This document shows, one piece after another, positions 11,722 through 26,253 of a DNA stretch of 64,000 nt. The notes under the pieces are model-generated. The model did not search any database. It worked only from the letters and a program-made list of their open reading frames with translations, and was not told where the DNA came from. Origin of the DNA: Ceratothoa steindachneri (taxonomy: Eukaryota > Arthropoda > Malacostraca > Isopoda > Cymothoidae); NCBI GenBank assembly GCA_963969495.1, contig OZ018329.1, forward strand, positions 66,285,243 through 66,349,242, read 5' to 3'. The first letter of the stretch is position 1. Each line of letters begins with the position of its first letter. A program made the translations under genes and the position numbers.

Positions 11722-13505
11722 CCAAATATCGGGACTATTTCGATATGAAAGCAAAGGCTCGAAAATTAAAGGCAGGAGATGAAGTCTTATTATTACTCCC
11801 GACCGAAAATAATATGTTATGGGCCCAGTGGAAGGGACCGTTCAAGGTAATCGAGGCACGGGGTCCAGTCGATTACTTGATAGATACCCCAACAGGGCGA
11901 AGAACCTATCACATAAACATGCTAAAAAAATATCACCGCCGCGCGTGCATAAAGAATATTACCCTTCTAGACGAAGAAGAACCGATGGATGCCGTTTACC
12001 TGGGTACGCCCCTGCAAGTCATATACACCGTGTGTGTGGAACAAGACGAGGAATACGAACTTCCCTCGCTCTCACCTACCCCGGAATACCCTCGGGTGGA
12101 TCTAAAGATAAATCCCCACTTAGAAATTCAACAAAAAGCGGAAATGTTGAACTTGCTCATGGAATTCCCAGAAGTCATTTCTGAAAACCCCGGATGTGCC
12201 AAGGATTTTATCCATGAAATAAAACTAAAAACTAATTCAGTGGTTCGGAGCAAACCATATCCTTTACCAATCCACCTACGAGAAGCCTTCAATAAGGAAG
12301 TCCGGAATTTACTAAAATTGGGAATTTTAGAGCCATCGGAGTCCGATTATTGCTCCCCCATAGTAATGGTTAAGAAACCGGATCAATCATTTCGGATGTG
12401 CGTGGACTTCCAAAAATTGAATTCAGTGACCGTTTTCGACGCCGAACCCATCCCACTAATAGATCAAAATCTCCATTTATTTGAAGACGCTAAATTCATC
12501 ACCGAATTGGATTTGTGTAAAGCGTACTATCAAATACCTCTCGCTAAGGAGTCCAAAAAACTGACGGCGTTTGCGACCGAGAGAGGTCTGTTACAGTTTA
12601 CCAGGCTACCCTTCGGACTACTTACAGCCGGTAGCAATTATAATAGGATGATGAGGCGAATTATCGCTGGACTAAGTGACGTGTCGTTTTACTTCGACAA
12701 CGTGTACGTAGCTACCCGTACATGGGAGTCACACTTACACGCCTTACGCTCATTGCTGGAGAAATTGAAGGAGCAAGGTCTAACCGCCGAGCCGACCAAG
12801 TGTTATTTTGCCTACGAATCCATTGACTACCTGGGATTCAAAATAGGACAAAAACACTTGACTACCCAGCAAGAAAAAGTGGACGCCATAGTCAAGATGC
12901 CCCGGCCGAAAACAAAGAAACAACTCCGATCGTTTATGGGAGCGGCCTCGTTCTATAGGCGTTTTGTACCACACTTCGCTTCCATTGCGGCCCCCCTTAA
13001 TGATTTGTTAAAAAAGAGAGCGTCAGACCCTGTCACGTGGAACCCCCATGCAATAACTCAGTTGGAGGTTCTAAAAGGAAAACTCGTAACTGTGCCCATT
13101 CTTCGCTTACCAAATCCCAACAAAATCTTCGGCCTTCGCACGGACGCTAGTCGGGACGGGTTAGGCGGAGTATTGCTTCAATACGAAGATGATGAAACAG
13201 CCTATCCCATAGCTTATGTCAGTAGGAAACTGTTGAGTAGAGAAAAAGCCTACGCTACTATCGAAATCGAAGCTTTGGCCATAATATGGTCCATAGGTAA
13301 ATTCAAATATTATCAAATAGGGCGCGGGTTTAAGTTGAAATGCGACCATAAACCGTTGTCATACTTAGGTAAAAATAAGTGTAAGAATGGAAGACTCCTG
13401 AGATGGAGTTTACTCTTGATGGAGTACCAGTACTCCATTCACTATATAAAAGGGTCCAACAATTGTATGGCCGACTCGTTAAGTCGGAACCCTGTCGACG
13501 ATTAA
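11718..13505 (+). pseudogene. pol: pol part 2: GPY/F module, reverse transcriptase, RNase H
   Basis: The open frame starts before the Met at 11745 (NLAKYRDYFDMKAK) and continues the integrase C-terminus. The GPY/F-type motif WKGPFKVI is at residues 29-36. Reverse transcriptase follows at about residues 165-345 (FRMCVDFQKLNSVTV, ITELDLCKAYYQIP, FTRLPFGL, FYFDNVYV, YLGFKIG). RNase H follows with LRTDASRDGLGGVLLQ, EIEALAIIW, LKCDHKPLSYL and NCMADSLSRN near the end. It stops at 13503-13505. The YxDD box reads YFDN, so the second Asp is Asn319 (codon AAC at 12699). Either it is a lineage feature or it marks an inactive enzyme. RNase H comes last, 280 bases before the 3' LTR, leaving no room for another domain. 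Confidence 0.9.
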
Positions 13506-13785
13506 GGAGCAGCCCAACTATTGTATTATAGCAAAGTTAAGTGTAAATCAGTAGAATTGTAAGTAAGTAGGGGCGAGTAACCCCCTAGTGGTAGGTAAGA
13601 AAATCCTAAGTTGGCAGAGTAATATAGGAATTAATGTAAGGTCAGGTGAAATGTTATCGAGGCATTCCCGAGTGAACTAGAATTTATTGTATAATATAAT
13701 GTTCCGTAAGTTACCCATGTATATTATTGTAAGCGTCGGATTGGAACCCCCCCCCTCCCCTTATTTTCTTAAGGATAGAGGTAAA

Positions 13786-15246
13786 TGTGGAGAAAATGGC
13801 TACATTAAGCATCCTGGAGGAGTATAGGTACATTCAAGCCCCCCCTCCTTCATGAGGAGAAGCGTGGGAAAGGTAGCCGGCGAAAATGCTTACCATGTGT
13901 GATCTCCCCGCCGCTGTGGGCAGTTGGAGCTAACATATGTTTGAAGGCGACCACCTAAGGTCCCGTAACGACGCTCTAACGATCGAATTACCTACCAGAC
14001 CCATAAACCCGTGGTTAGGGAAAAAAAAACGGTGCGAGTCAGAAGGCACGCCAAGTAGCGGTGTGGTTGCGAGCCTATAATTTGCGAGCTGACTTGGGCA
14101 CCCCAGTGCCACCTCAGGAATTCTCGCTCATCCCAGATGCTAACTCACCATTCGCTCCCCCCCCTTTGCATCTGTGGCCTGGTCACTTCCCCCTTTAGAT
14201 GGGGCGGCAATCCGCCTATAAATAAGCCCCGCAAAGAAAGAGAAGAAGATTATCTGAAGTCGATACGCCAGAATCGGATTAGGTCGTGAAGATCGATCTA
14301 TCGGCCAGACAAGAAGATTATTAGAAGTCGATTCGCCAGAAGAAAGATTAGTTCGTAAAGATCGATCCTTCAGCCATACAAGACTATTTCCGTGAGGAAC
14401 GATAGGATCAGATTGAGAAAATCGATCCCCCCCTTTCAGGGCCGTATTAACCTAAATAGTCAAGTTTTATATCGGTGCCATACCGAAGAAGCCTTTTCCC
14501 ACTGCAAAGAAGTCCGACTAAAGAAAAGTAAAGCCGCTCACACTCGAGTGATTCTCACATCTCAAGCACCGTAAGAGTGAGAGGAGAAGAACCCTGCCCC
14601 AACGAGCTCCCGTTCTTTAATTAAGTTGAAGAATCAGCCCCCGTCACAGGCGACAAGCAATCCCTCCTCGAAAATTTCAACCAGCGGCCACACCACTTCA
14701 AAGCGAGAGATAAGTCCTCCAGCGACATCCGGCAATCCCTAATACCTACCTGTAAGTTAACAATAACATTCATATCTCTATTGCGATAGTAGAAGTTTAG
14801 TACGTCCCACGTTTTAAAGGAGAGTAGAAACCATTATTCTTGAACCTAGGTCATATGTGTTTGTAGATGACAGTACGTTAATTTAATGTTTTATACTAAT
14901 CAAATAGGGTCGTGATAAAAATACTAATTGGCAATTGGTATGTTTTCTGGAAGCCTACTTGTTTATGTTTTGTCATTGAAAAATCTTTGAGGCCAAATAT
15001 AGAAATGTGTTTACTGTTAGTTTGTAATATTTAATTTAAAATACATGTTTATTTTGGTAGATTCTGGTGTTTCCTCTTATCCTTATGTGTTAAAAATAGC
15101 CCTTCCTGAAGGACTAAACCACTAAAATAGCACTCTTAGAACAAAGCCTACTTCATCATAGAAGTAACTCACGCCCCTTAAAGCATACCGCTACTAAAAG
15201 GGTGTCAAAGAGTAGAGGGATCAAAACCAAGGGTCATTCTACGACA
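13786..15246 (+). repeat. 3' LTR of the Gmr1-like element
   Basis: 1,461 bp, TGTGGAGA to CTACGACA. It is shorter than the 5' LTR mainly because one 68-69 bp internal repeat unit is missing near 14250-14330. Shared small variants (for example CCCACTGC instead of CCGTCTGC near 14500) set it apart from the other three LTRs. A purine-rich stretch AAGGATAGAGG at 13771-13781 just before it is the likely polypurine tract. Confidence 0.9.
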
Positions 15247-15402
15247 ATTAGATCTTATTGAAAAATTCTAGTCCCTGATGTTATCTATTTCATCATGTCC
15301 ACCTTCTAGTGCTGGGATTGAGAAATTGTTCAACACAGCGGGCCTTATTCATACAAAGCTAAGAAACAGACTCAACAATGAATGTGTTGCTTAGCTTATA
15401 AA
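15247..15402 (+). repeat. Second copy of a 156-bp hAT transposase segment
   Basis: Identical to 7203-7358 apart from one base (GCTATC/GTTATC) in what I could compare. It runs ATTAGATCTTATTG... to ...GCTTAGCTTATAAA and includes the hAT dimerisation codons. It lies exactly between the 3' LTR and the next LTR. Confidence 0.9.
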
Positions 15403-16934
15403 TGTGGAGAAATGGCTACATTAAGCATCCTGGAGGAGTATAGGTACATTCAAGCCCCCCCCCCCCTTCATGAGGAGAAGCGTGGGAAAGGTAGCTGGCG
15501 AAAATGCTCACCATGTGTGATCTCCCCGCAGCTGTGGGCAGTTGGAGCTAACATATGTTTGAAGGCGACCACCTAAGGTCCTTAAACGACGCTCTAACGA
15601 TCGAATTACCTACCAGACCCATAAACCCGTGGTTAGGGAAAAAAAAGCGGTGCGAGTCAGAAGGCACGCCAAGTAGCGGTGCGGTTGCGAGCCTATAATT
15701 TGCGAGCTGACTTGGGCACCCCAGTGCCACCTCAGGAATTCTCGCTCTCCCCAGATGCTAACTCACCATTCGCTCCCCCCCCCTTTGCATCTGTGGCCTG
15801 GTCACTTCCCCCTTTAGATGGGGCGGCAATCCGCCTATAAATAAGCCCCGCAAAGAAAGAGAAGAAGATTATCTGAAGTCGATACGCCAGAATAGGATTA
15901 GGTCGTGAAGATCGATCCATCGGCCAGACAAGAGGATTATCTGAAGTCGATACGCCAGAATCGGATTAGGTCGTGAAGATCGATCCATCGGCCAGACAAG
16001 AAGATTATTAGAAGTCGATTCGCCAGAAGAAAGATTAGTTCGTAAAGATCGATCCTTCATCCATACAAGACTATTTCCGTGAGGAACGATAGGATCAGAT
16101 TGAGAAAATCGATCCCCCCCTTTCAGGGCCGTATTAACCTAAATAGTCAAGTTTTATATCGGTGCCATACCGAAGAAGCCTTTTCCGTCTGCAAAGAAGT
16201 CCGACTAAAGAAAAGTAAAGCCGCTCACACTCGAGTGATTCTCACATCTCAAGCACCGTAAGAGTGAAAGGAGAAGAACCCTGCCCCAACGAGCTCCCGT
16301 TCTTTAATTAAGTTGAAGAATCAGCCCCCGTCACAGGCGACAAGCAATCCCTCCTCGAAAATTTCAACCAGCGGCCACACCACTTCAAAGCGAGAGATAA
16401 GTCCTCCAGCGACATCCGGCAATCCCTAATACCTACCTGTAAGTTAACAATAACATATATATCTCTATTGGGATAGTAGAAGTTTAGTACATCCCACGTT
16501 TTAAAGGAGAGTAGAAACCATTATTCTTGAACCTAGGTCATATGTGTTTGTAGATGACAGTACGTTAATTTAATGTTTTATGCTAAACAAATAGGGTCGT
16601 GATAAAAATACTAATTGGCAATTGGTATGTTTATTGGAAGCCTACTTGTTTATGTTTTGTCATTGAAAAATCTTTGAGGCCAAATATAGAAATGTGTTTA
16701 CTGTTGGTTTGTAATATTTAATTTAAAATACATGTTTATTTTGGTAGATTCTGGTGTTTCCTCTTATCCTTATGTGTTTAAAAATAGCTCTTTCTTAAGG
16801 ACTAAACCACTAAAATAGCACTCTTAGAACAAAGCCTACTTCATCATAAAAGTAACTCACGCCCCTTAAAGCATACCGCTACTAAAAGGGTGTCAAAGAG
16901 TAGAGGGATCAAAACCAAGGGTCATTCTACGACA
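15403..16934 (+). repeat. Third LTR of the Gmr1-like family (solo)
   Basis: 1,532 bp with the same ends as the 5' LTR and the same number of internal 68-bp units. It has the same left flank (ATAAA) and right flank (ATTAG) as the full element. This indicates a tandem duplication of segment plus element, followed by LTR-LTR loss, rather than an independent insertion. Confidence 0.88.
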
Positions 16935-17125
16935 ATTAGATCTTATTGAAAAATTCTAGTCCCTGATGTTATCTATTTCATCATGTCCACCTTCTAGTGC
17001 TGGGATTGAGAAATTGTTCAACATAGCGGGCCTTATTCATACAAAGCTAAGAAACAGACTCAACAATGAATGTGTTGCTTAGCTTATTCACGTATACAAG
17101 CACTTTGGATAGAAGGAACCAAAGA
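16935..17125 (+). pseudogene. Third hAT segment copy and the end of the hAT transposase
   Basis: 16935-17087 repeats the hAT segment a third time. The sequence then continues into TTCACGTATACAAGCACTTTGG, which reads as the natural C-terminal end of the transposase (LIHVYKHFG then a stop). This copy therefore retains the original junction that the other two copies lost to LTR insertion. One base differs from the other copies (AACATAGC for AACACAGC). Confidence 0.75.
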
Positions 17126-17542
17126 TAAGTCAAAGCACATGCCAATCAACTTCGAGATATTCAGAGGATGACCTTAATGAATTCATGAATTGCTGATAAT
17201 CAGAATTATGTGTATCTTTGTTTGTCGGGGGCATCTTTAAATTTTTCCAACTAGTAATGAAAACCTATGTTACGTCAACTAATATATTATCATTATTATT
17301 ATGAAGCTACAGGTATATAATTTAGTATATCTGTTCTAATATAGTAAATATATCAAACTTAAGTCTATAAATTTATTAGTAATCAATTAAAAATTGAATT
17401 CTTCCTTTTTTATCCTTTTTACTAGTTTTTCACCAAAAAATCAGTTTTACCCAGTATTTCCCAGGGAAAAACTTACCCTTTTACCCGGTTTTTCCCAGAG
17501 CTTTTCCCGCGTAAAACAAAAGTGGGAAAAACTTACCTTGTC

Positions 17543-18136
17543 AACCTTGAATATCTGTGATCGTGACGGGGCTAATTGTACTTTAGATGACTGGCAATAT
17601 ATGGTGTGGCAGGATGAGTCAGGGTTACCGTTGTTTTGTGATGATGGTTGGTTCGGGTGGGACGCAGACGCCATGAGATCATGAACCTTAGTTGTTAATA
17701 CCGCGCCGTGCGGACTGTTGTTGGTTCCTTACTGGCTTGACGAGTGTTTACATGGCATGGGTTGAGTCAGCCCAAACACGTCATTAACCGGTGCCTGCTA
17801 CGTTATATTACTGGGGGACTATTTTACCCATTCAAGAATTTTATGTACTCTAACAGCGATAAGATATTCCAAATTTGTTTATCGAGCATTCTGGGAAGTA
17901 GCGAGAATGGTTTCTCCACCACGTTCACTTGACAAAGATCCAATCGAGCATTTATGGGAATTGGTATACTGGTCTATTTGCCCTGAAGATCAGGCATCTG
18001 CAAATATCAGGGAACTGTGGACAGATATCGAGAGGGAATGGGGCTTCATCTCTCCAGAGGTCTTGCGTCCTCTTGTGGAATCGAAACCGCGTCGAATTAC
18101 TGAAGGGATTCTACAGGATGCTAGGTACCTATGATA
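17543..18136 (+). pseudogene. Tc1-like transposase remnant
   Basis: This is the catalytic half of a Tc1 (DD34E-type) transposase, decayed. Readable parts are DWQYMVWQDESGLPLF (17589-17636; the Asp of WQDES is the first catalytic residue), a damaged middle, then SLDKDPIEHLWELV (about 17920-17965; the Glu of IEHLWE is the third catalytic residue). The C-terminal helices follow (ISPEVLRPLVESKPRRI, 18050-18100). The segment with the second Asp is not recognisable. Frames change at least twice. It lies just beyond the hAT right end. Confidence 0.8.
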
Positions 18137-18725
18137 TTTGACACTAGACTATATATATTATTTACGAAGTATGCTAAATTAATAGGATTAAATATAACTA
18201 GTGTGCCCTCTGTCGTCAAAAATAACGGCATTATTCTTAAGTTAGAGCTATACTTCATTATAATAGATAATACCAAGTCGTTGAAGTATAAATTACAATT
18301 TATTATCGAAATAAGTAGATTCTAGTGTTACTGACAAAGAAAATTTAGAAATAAATACACAACGGGTATTATTATTATTATATATTATTATTTTATTAGT
18401 TTATGGCATTCAAATTAAATGTAATTTTTTTCCTGTGAGCTTTTTCCTATCCAAAATCTGGGAGGTTTTCTAAGACCTTTTTCTAGTCACTTTCTTATCA
18501 CCACAGTTCGCACACTAGACAACGATTCTAATATGACACTGATTAAATTAAGCTAATAAGTATTTTTATATATAGTTAATTCGATGATTTACTCTTCTAT
18601 AACTCACATTAGTTAGATAATATTTAACCAACTTATGTATCTGAATTTGTATTAACCTTCACCACTTATCTTTAGCTAAAATTATGCTAAAACATCTCAA
18701 TTTACAAGGTATATGTTTTTCACTC

Positions 18726-18796
<71 letters not shown>

Positions 18797-19440
18797 TGAC
18801 AAAAGTTAACCAAATTGCCTCCTAACCATAAATTTAAATGAACCTGCTAAGACTCATAAACCTTTGCTCAGTCGTCCTTTATGTCCTTAAATTACAAAAA
18901 ATCGCCTTAGGACCATAAAATATCGCGAATCATAGCAGGTAAATAAAACTTAACTAAACCCTCTTAAACTGAAAGGACGGAGGAGGTTTCAAACGAACAT
19001 AGCTAAAATAAATTTTACCTTTAAAATCATCGATAAATAGAACGCACTCCGCGCAGAGGTAGTAAATGCTAGTAGTGTGAATAAAATTGACAGTTATTTT
19101 ACGAATAATGATAGTGTTTAACCATTATCCAACCAGGTTTAACGTTTTGTTACAAATTCAATTTTGTTTTGATAGTAATTGTTTAGTAAAACCTTTTAAA
19201 GCTAGTCACTCTAAAATGATGTTTCTGTTGTTAGGTATTATTTATATTCCTTACCTAAAATTTATATTTTTGAAAATTCTTATATATATATACTAGGTAA
19301 AGTATTTTTACTACAATTCATTCCTACGCCTGGTTGTTCTGCTGCCATTTTTGAACAGGAAATTTTGATGCCGAGGCCCGACCGCTAGTGTAATTTATAA
19401 GCAACCATGAAAGGTGTTAGAAGTGCGGTTCGATCTGAAA
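18137..19440. other. No gene seen; TA/GT microsatellite
   Basis: AT-rich sequence with a TA run at 18729-18784 passing into a short GT run to 18797. Short open frames here show no known motif. Confidence 0.5.
18729..18797. repeat. (TA)n(TG)n microsatellite
   Basis: About 56 bases of TA followed by a short GT tract, read directly. Confidence 0.95.
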
Positions 19441-19442
19441 GC

Positions 19443-21505
19443 GTTTTACAATAGGTGATGAAGCAGATACACCTTTGCCCCCGGACAACAGCAATGATCC
19501 AGATTGTAGCATAAATGAAGATATGGGTATAAATGCTGAAATACAAAATAATGAGGAAATAGAAGCTCATTCATCACAATTTCTAGACATTGCTGAGACT
19601 AATGAAATGCATATTGAGTTGAAAGCAGAAAATAATTTACTACAATTTCAAGAAGCTTCTTCTGATGACCGAGATCATTCTCCAGATGACCTGAAACTTA
19701 GCAGTACCTTTATAAGTATACCACTTTTACAACGTCTTTAAGATCGCAATGTTTGTTCATTTACACCTCAAAATATAGCTCAGCGCAATTAATGATATTT
19801 GGAATGTATTCAAGGAGAAGCTCACTATAAATTACATTCTTTCAAATACCTTGAATGTTAATGAACAGCTTCTTGGTTACCGTGGCCAAATTCTATGTAT
19901 TACTTACATTCCTACTTGTAAGGAAATGGCTACATTAAGCATCCTGGAGGAGTATAGGTACATTCAAGCCCCCTCCCCCTTCATGAGGAGAAGCGTGGGA
20001 AAGGTAGCCGGCGAAAATGCTTACCATGTGTGATCTCCCCGCCGCTGTGGGCAGTTGGAGCTAACATATGTTTGAAGGCGACCACCTAAGGTCCTTAAAC
20101 GACGCTCTAACGATCGAATTACCTACGAGACCCATAAACCCGTGGTTAGGGAAAAAAAAGCGGTGCGAGTCAGAAGGCACGCCAAGTAGCGGTGCGGTTG
20201 CGAGCCTATAATTTGCGAGGTGACTTGGGCACCCCAGTGCCACCTCAGGAATTCTCGCTCTCCCCAGATGCTAACTCACCATTCGCTCCCCCCCCTTTGC
20301 CCCTGTGGCATGGTCACTTCCCCCTTTAGATGGGGCGGCAATCCGCCTATAAATAAGCCCCGCAAAGAAAGAGAAGAAGATTATCTGAAGTCAATACGCC
20401 AGAATAGGATTAGGTCGTGAAGATCGATCCATCGGCCAGACAAGAGGATTATCTGAAGTCGATACGCCAGAATCGGATTAGGTCGTGAAGATCGATCCAT
20501 CGGCCAGACAAGAAGATTATTAGAAGTCGATTCACCAGAAGACAGATTAGTTCGTAAACATCGATCCTTCAGCCATACAAGACTATTTCCGTAAGAAACG
20601 ATAGGATCAGATTGAGAAAATCGATCCCCCCTTTCAGGGCCGAATTAACCTTAATAGTCAAGTTTTATATCGGTGCCATACCGAAGAAGCCTTTTCCGTC
20701 TGCAAAGAAGTCCGACTGAAAAAAAGCAAAGCCGCTCACACTCGAGTGATTCTCACATCTCAAGCACCGTAAGAGTGAGAGGAGAAGAACCCTGCCCCAA
20801 CGAGCTTCCGTTCTTTAATTACGTTTAAGAATCAGCCCCCGTCACAGGCGACGAAAATTTCAACCAGCGGCCACACCACTTCAAAGCGAGAGATAAGTCT
20901 TCCAGCGACATCCGGCAATCCCTAATACCTACCTGTAAGTTAACAATAACATTTATATCTCTATTGCGATAGTAGAAGTTTAGTACGTCCCACGTTTTAA
21001 AGGAGAGTAGAAACCATTATTCTTGAACCTAGGTCATATGTGTTTGTAGATGACAGTACGTTAATTTAATGTTTTATGCTAAACAAATAGGGTCGTGATA
21101 AAAATACTAATTGGCAATTGTTATGTTTATTGGAAGCCTACTTGTTTATGTTTTGTCATTGAAAAATCTTTGAGGCCAAATATAGAAATGTGTTTACTGT
21201 TGGTTTGTAATATTTAATTTAAAATACATGTTTATTTTGGTAGATTCTGGTGTTTCCTCTTATCCTTATGTGTTTAAAAATAGCTCTTTCTTAAGGACTA
21301 AACCACTAAAATAGCACTCTTAGAACAAAGCCTACTTCATCATAGAAGTAACTCACGCCCCTTAAAGCATACCGCTACTAAAAGGGTGTCAAAGAGTAGA
21401 GGGATCAAAACCAAGGGTCATTCTACGACACTACTGAACCTAGAAAGTATGGACTTGAAATATTTTTGATATGTGAAGCTAGGGAAAGATAAAGGACCGC
21501 ACTGA
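19443..21505 (+). pseudogene. piggyBac-like transposase remnant, split by a solo LTR
   Basis: An acidic N-terminal stretch (19475-19740, rich in Asp/Glu) is followed after a break by DIWNVFKEKLTINYILSNT and NVNEQLLGYRGQ (19794-19890). This resembles the piggyBac DDE core around its second Asp box (usually VDEQL...RGR; here an Asn stands at the Asp position). The frame reads ITYIPT to the left edge of the LTR and resumes beyond it at 21431 as EPRKYGLEIFLICEA, exactly as expected for this family. Most of the protein between the two parts is missing, so it is an internally deleted copy. Stop codons are present. TTAA ends were not identified. Confidence 0.72.
19917..21430 (+). repeat. Solo LTR of the Gmr1-like family
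   Basis: 1,514 bp matching the LTRs at 7359, 13786 and 15403. The left end has drifted (TGTAAGGAAATGG) and the right end CTACGACA is kept. A perfect 5-bp target duplication CTACT flanks it (19912-19916 and 21431-21435). It interrupts the piggyBac remnant. It also shows that this LTR family normally makes 5-bp duplications. Confidence 0.92.
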
Positions 21506-24564
<3,059 letters not shown>

Positions 24565-24607
24565 TTGATTGCTTATTCGCGTGATACTTTATGAGTTTTC
24601 CACACAA

Positions 24608-24612
<5 letters not shown>

Positions 24613-24653
<41 letters not shown>
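24613..24653. repeat. (TA)n microsatellite
   Basis: About 41 bases of near-perfect TA repeats. Confidence 0.92.
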
Positions 24654-24659
<6 letters not shown>

Positions 24660-25790
24660 TTCTATATTATTACATAACTCTTCTTTCTGAATATCAGAAT
24701 ATGAGTGTGGCTTAAAAATGAAATATAAACGTAAACTTGTCTAGCCCCCCCCCCCTTCCCCGGATCAGCGCCTGACTGTGGTCAATCAAACTTATAAATC
24801 ACCTATCATTTGAAATAAACCATCCACCCAATTTTAATAACCATAAAATTGTCGAAATGTGTGAGTGTTAGTATTTTTGACAAGTTTTATACATACAATA
24901 TAAAAATAATATGTATACATGTACGTGTCCTGCCTATCTAGGAGATAAAAAGAATTAAATTATCTAACAAGAAAACATTAAACTAGAAACTTTGGGGCTA
25001 GATTTTATCCTGTTGTTATCTAATTTGCTGAGATAATTTTGGATAAAAATGAAAGTAATCTTTAATAGCTGGCAAAAAAAATTAGTAACATTATATATAA
25101 TGGAGTAGCAGCTGTACGAAGTGTATAAAAGGAAATAAGAATTAAAAAACGGCCTAAAACCAAGATGCAGTTGGAGAAGTTTCATTAAAACAATGAGGAA
25201 GGGGGAATAAAGTAGAAGGTAGAATGAGACTAGAAAAGAATAGGCAGGCACATTAAAATTAGATTAGAACCATTTATTCAATACTATTTGATTCAAAGTA
25301 CTGTTAGTTATGAACTACGCGATGTTTTAATAGCACGAATCCGTTAATAGTTAAAAAGCCCCGTAATTTTCCATATATCCTATGCATCCTATATACAGTT
25401 TAATGACATGTATTCTGATAGTATTTCCTAAGAATATTTCCTACGGATTAATTACCCTAATGAATTAAATGGAGCCAACATCTTTGCCGCTAATAAATTA
25501 CATTATAAAAAATTTCCTATTGTATTTAATGTATATAAACTATAGACTGTTAATTGAAGCAAGGGGTAAGGAAAGATAGTAAATTGCTCAAAATGGGGCA
25601 ACAGTGAAAATTTTCTGGGTCAATGAAGGCTAAATAAAGTTATAAATAAAATTGAAAAATTGGTCATTTAATAAGCGAGCCTAATTACCTAAGTTGTAGT
25701 CTTTTCTAAAAAATTAATTTTTATTTCTCAAAATTAAAATCTAATTAATATCTTTTATTTCATTTATGCGAACTTTTGGATTAGTGCCTT
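24660..25790. other. No gene seen
   Basis: AT-rich DNA. One 95-codon frame at 24964-25251 on the minus strand has no recognisable motif, and I do not call it a gene. Confidence 0.45.
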
Positions 25791-25798
25791 ATCTCGAT

Positions 25799-26030
25799 CT
25801 CAATTGTTTCTGGTTACAGTTTATATTAGTATATTTTCTTTGGTCTCAGTCCGTAGCAGAAAATTGTTTGTTGTTCCAGTTCATAGCAGTATATTGTGTC
25901 TGGTTCCATTCAATAAATGTACATATTCTCTGGTTCCAGTTCATAGCAATATATTTTCTTTGGTTTCTGAATATAGCAGAATATTACCTCTGGTCCATAG
26001 TAGTATCTTGTATCTGATTCCATTTTAGTA
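25799..26030. repeat. 30-bp minisatellite, about 7-8 units
   Basis: Anchor TGG/TTG triplets recur at 25811, 25841, 25871, 25901, 25931, 25961 and 25991, an exact 30-base spacing. The theme is CTGGTTCCAGTTCATAGCA. Because 30 is divisible by three, one plus-strand frame stays open through the array and shows a 10-residue periodic pattern (for example LWFQFIAIYF). No start context or flanking gene supports translation. Confidence 0.88.
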
Positions 26031-26253
26031 GCAATAAATCGTCTCTGGTATTCATTACATATTTTTACATTGCGTATATCTTTTAACGATCAAGGTGAGC
26101 TCGCTCGTCTAGAACCTATTTAAAAGAGCATTGCTAGAGGATCAAGGTAATGATTTTTCGTAACAAGAATCGAGTCTACAGTCATATTTTTTATTGGAAT
26201 TAATCTTTTTCTCAATTTTTGCGCTACAAAGTATCGTACATTTAACAGTTCAC

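Larger units (their letters stand above)
7359..15246 (+). mobile_element. Gmr1-like Ty3/gypsy retrotransposon (integrase before RT)
   Basis: A complete LTR retrotransposon of 7,888 bp: LTR, gag, zinc knuckle, protease, integrase, GPY/F module, reverse transcriptase, RNase H, LTR. The sequence types are gypsy-like, but the pol order is that of copia. This is the hallmark of the Gmr1-like group first described from deuterostomes. The coding part has a frameshift and a stop in gag, a frame change between gag and pol, and one between integrase and its C-terminal module, so this copy is not autonomous. The LTRs differ by a 69-bp repeat unit and scattered substitutions. It lies inside the hAT transposase gene. 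Instead of a 5-bp target duplication it is flanked by copies of a 153-156 bp hAT segment. Confidence 0.85.
3199..17545 (+). mobile_element. Decayed hAT DNA transposon, interrupted by LTR elements
   Basis: The span is inferred from a hAT transposase pseudogene on the plus strand and from matching end sequences. ACTGGGTAAAACTGA at 3249-3263 occurs inverted at 17441-17455. Motifs of the type GGGAAAAAC and TTTACCC are clustered at 3205-3300 and 17455-17540, as expected for subterminal repeats. The exact ends and the expected 8-bp target duplication were not resolved. Inside it lie a solo LTR (3752-4755) and the Gmr1-like element with its extra LTR (7359-16934). Removing these leaves roughly 3 kb of hAT sequence, a reasonable size. 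The boundaries are uncertain by some tens of bases. Confidence 0.6.
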
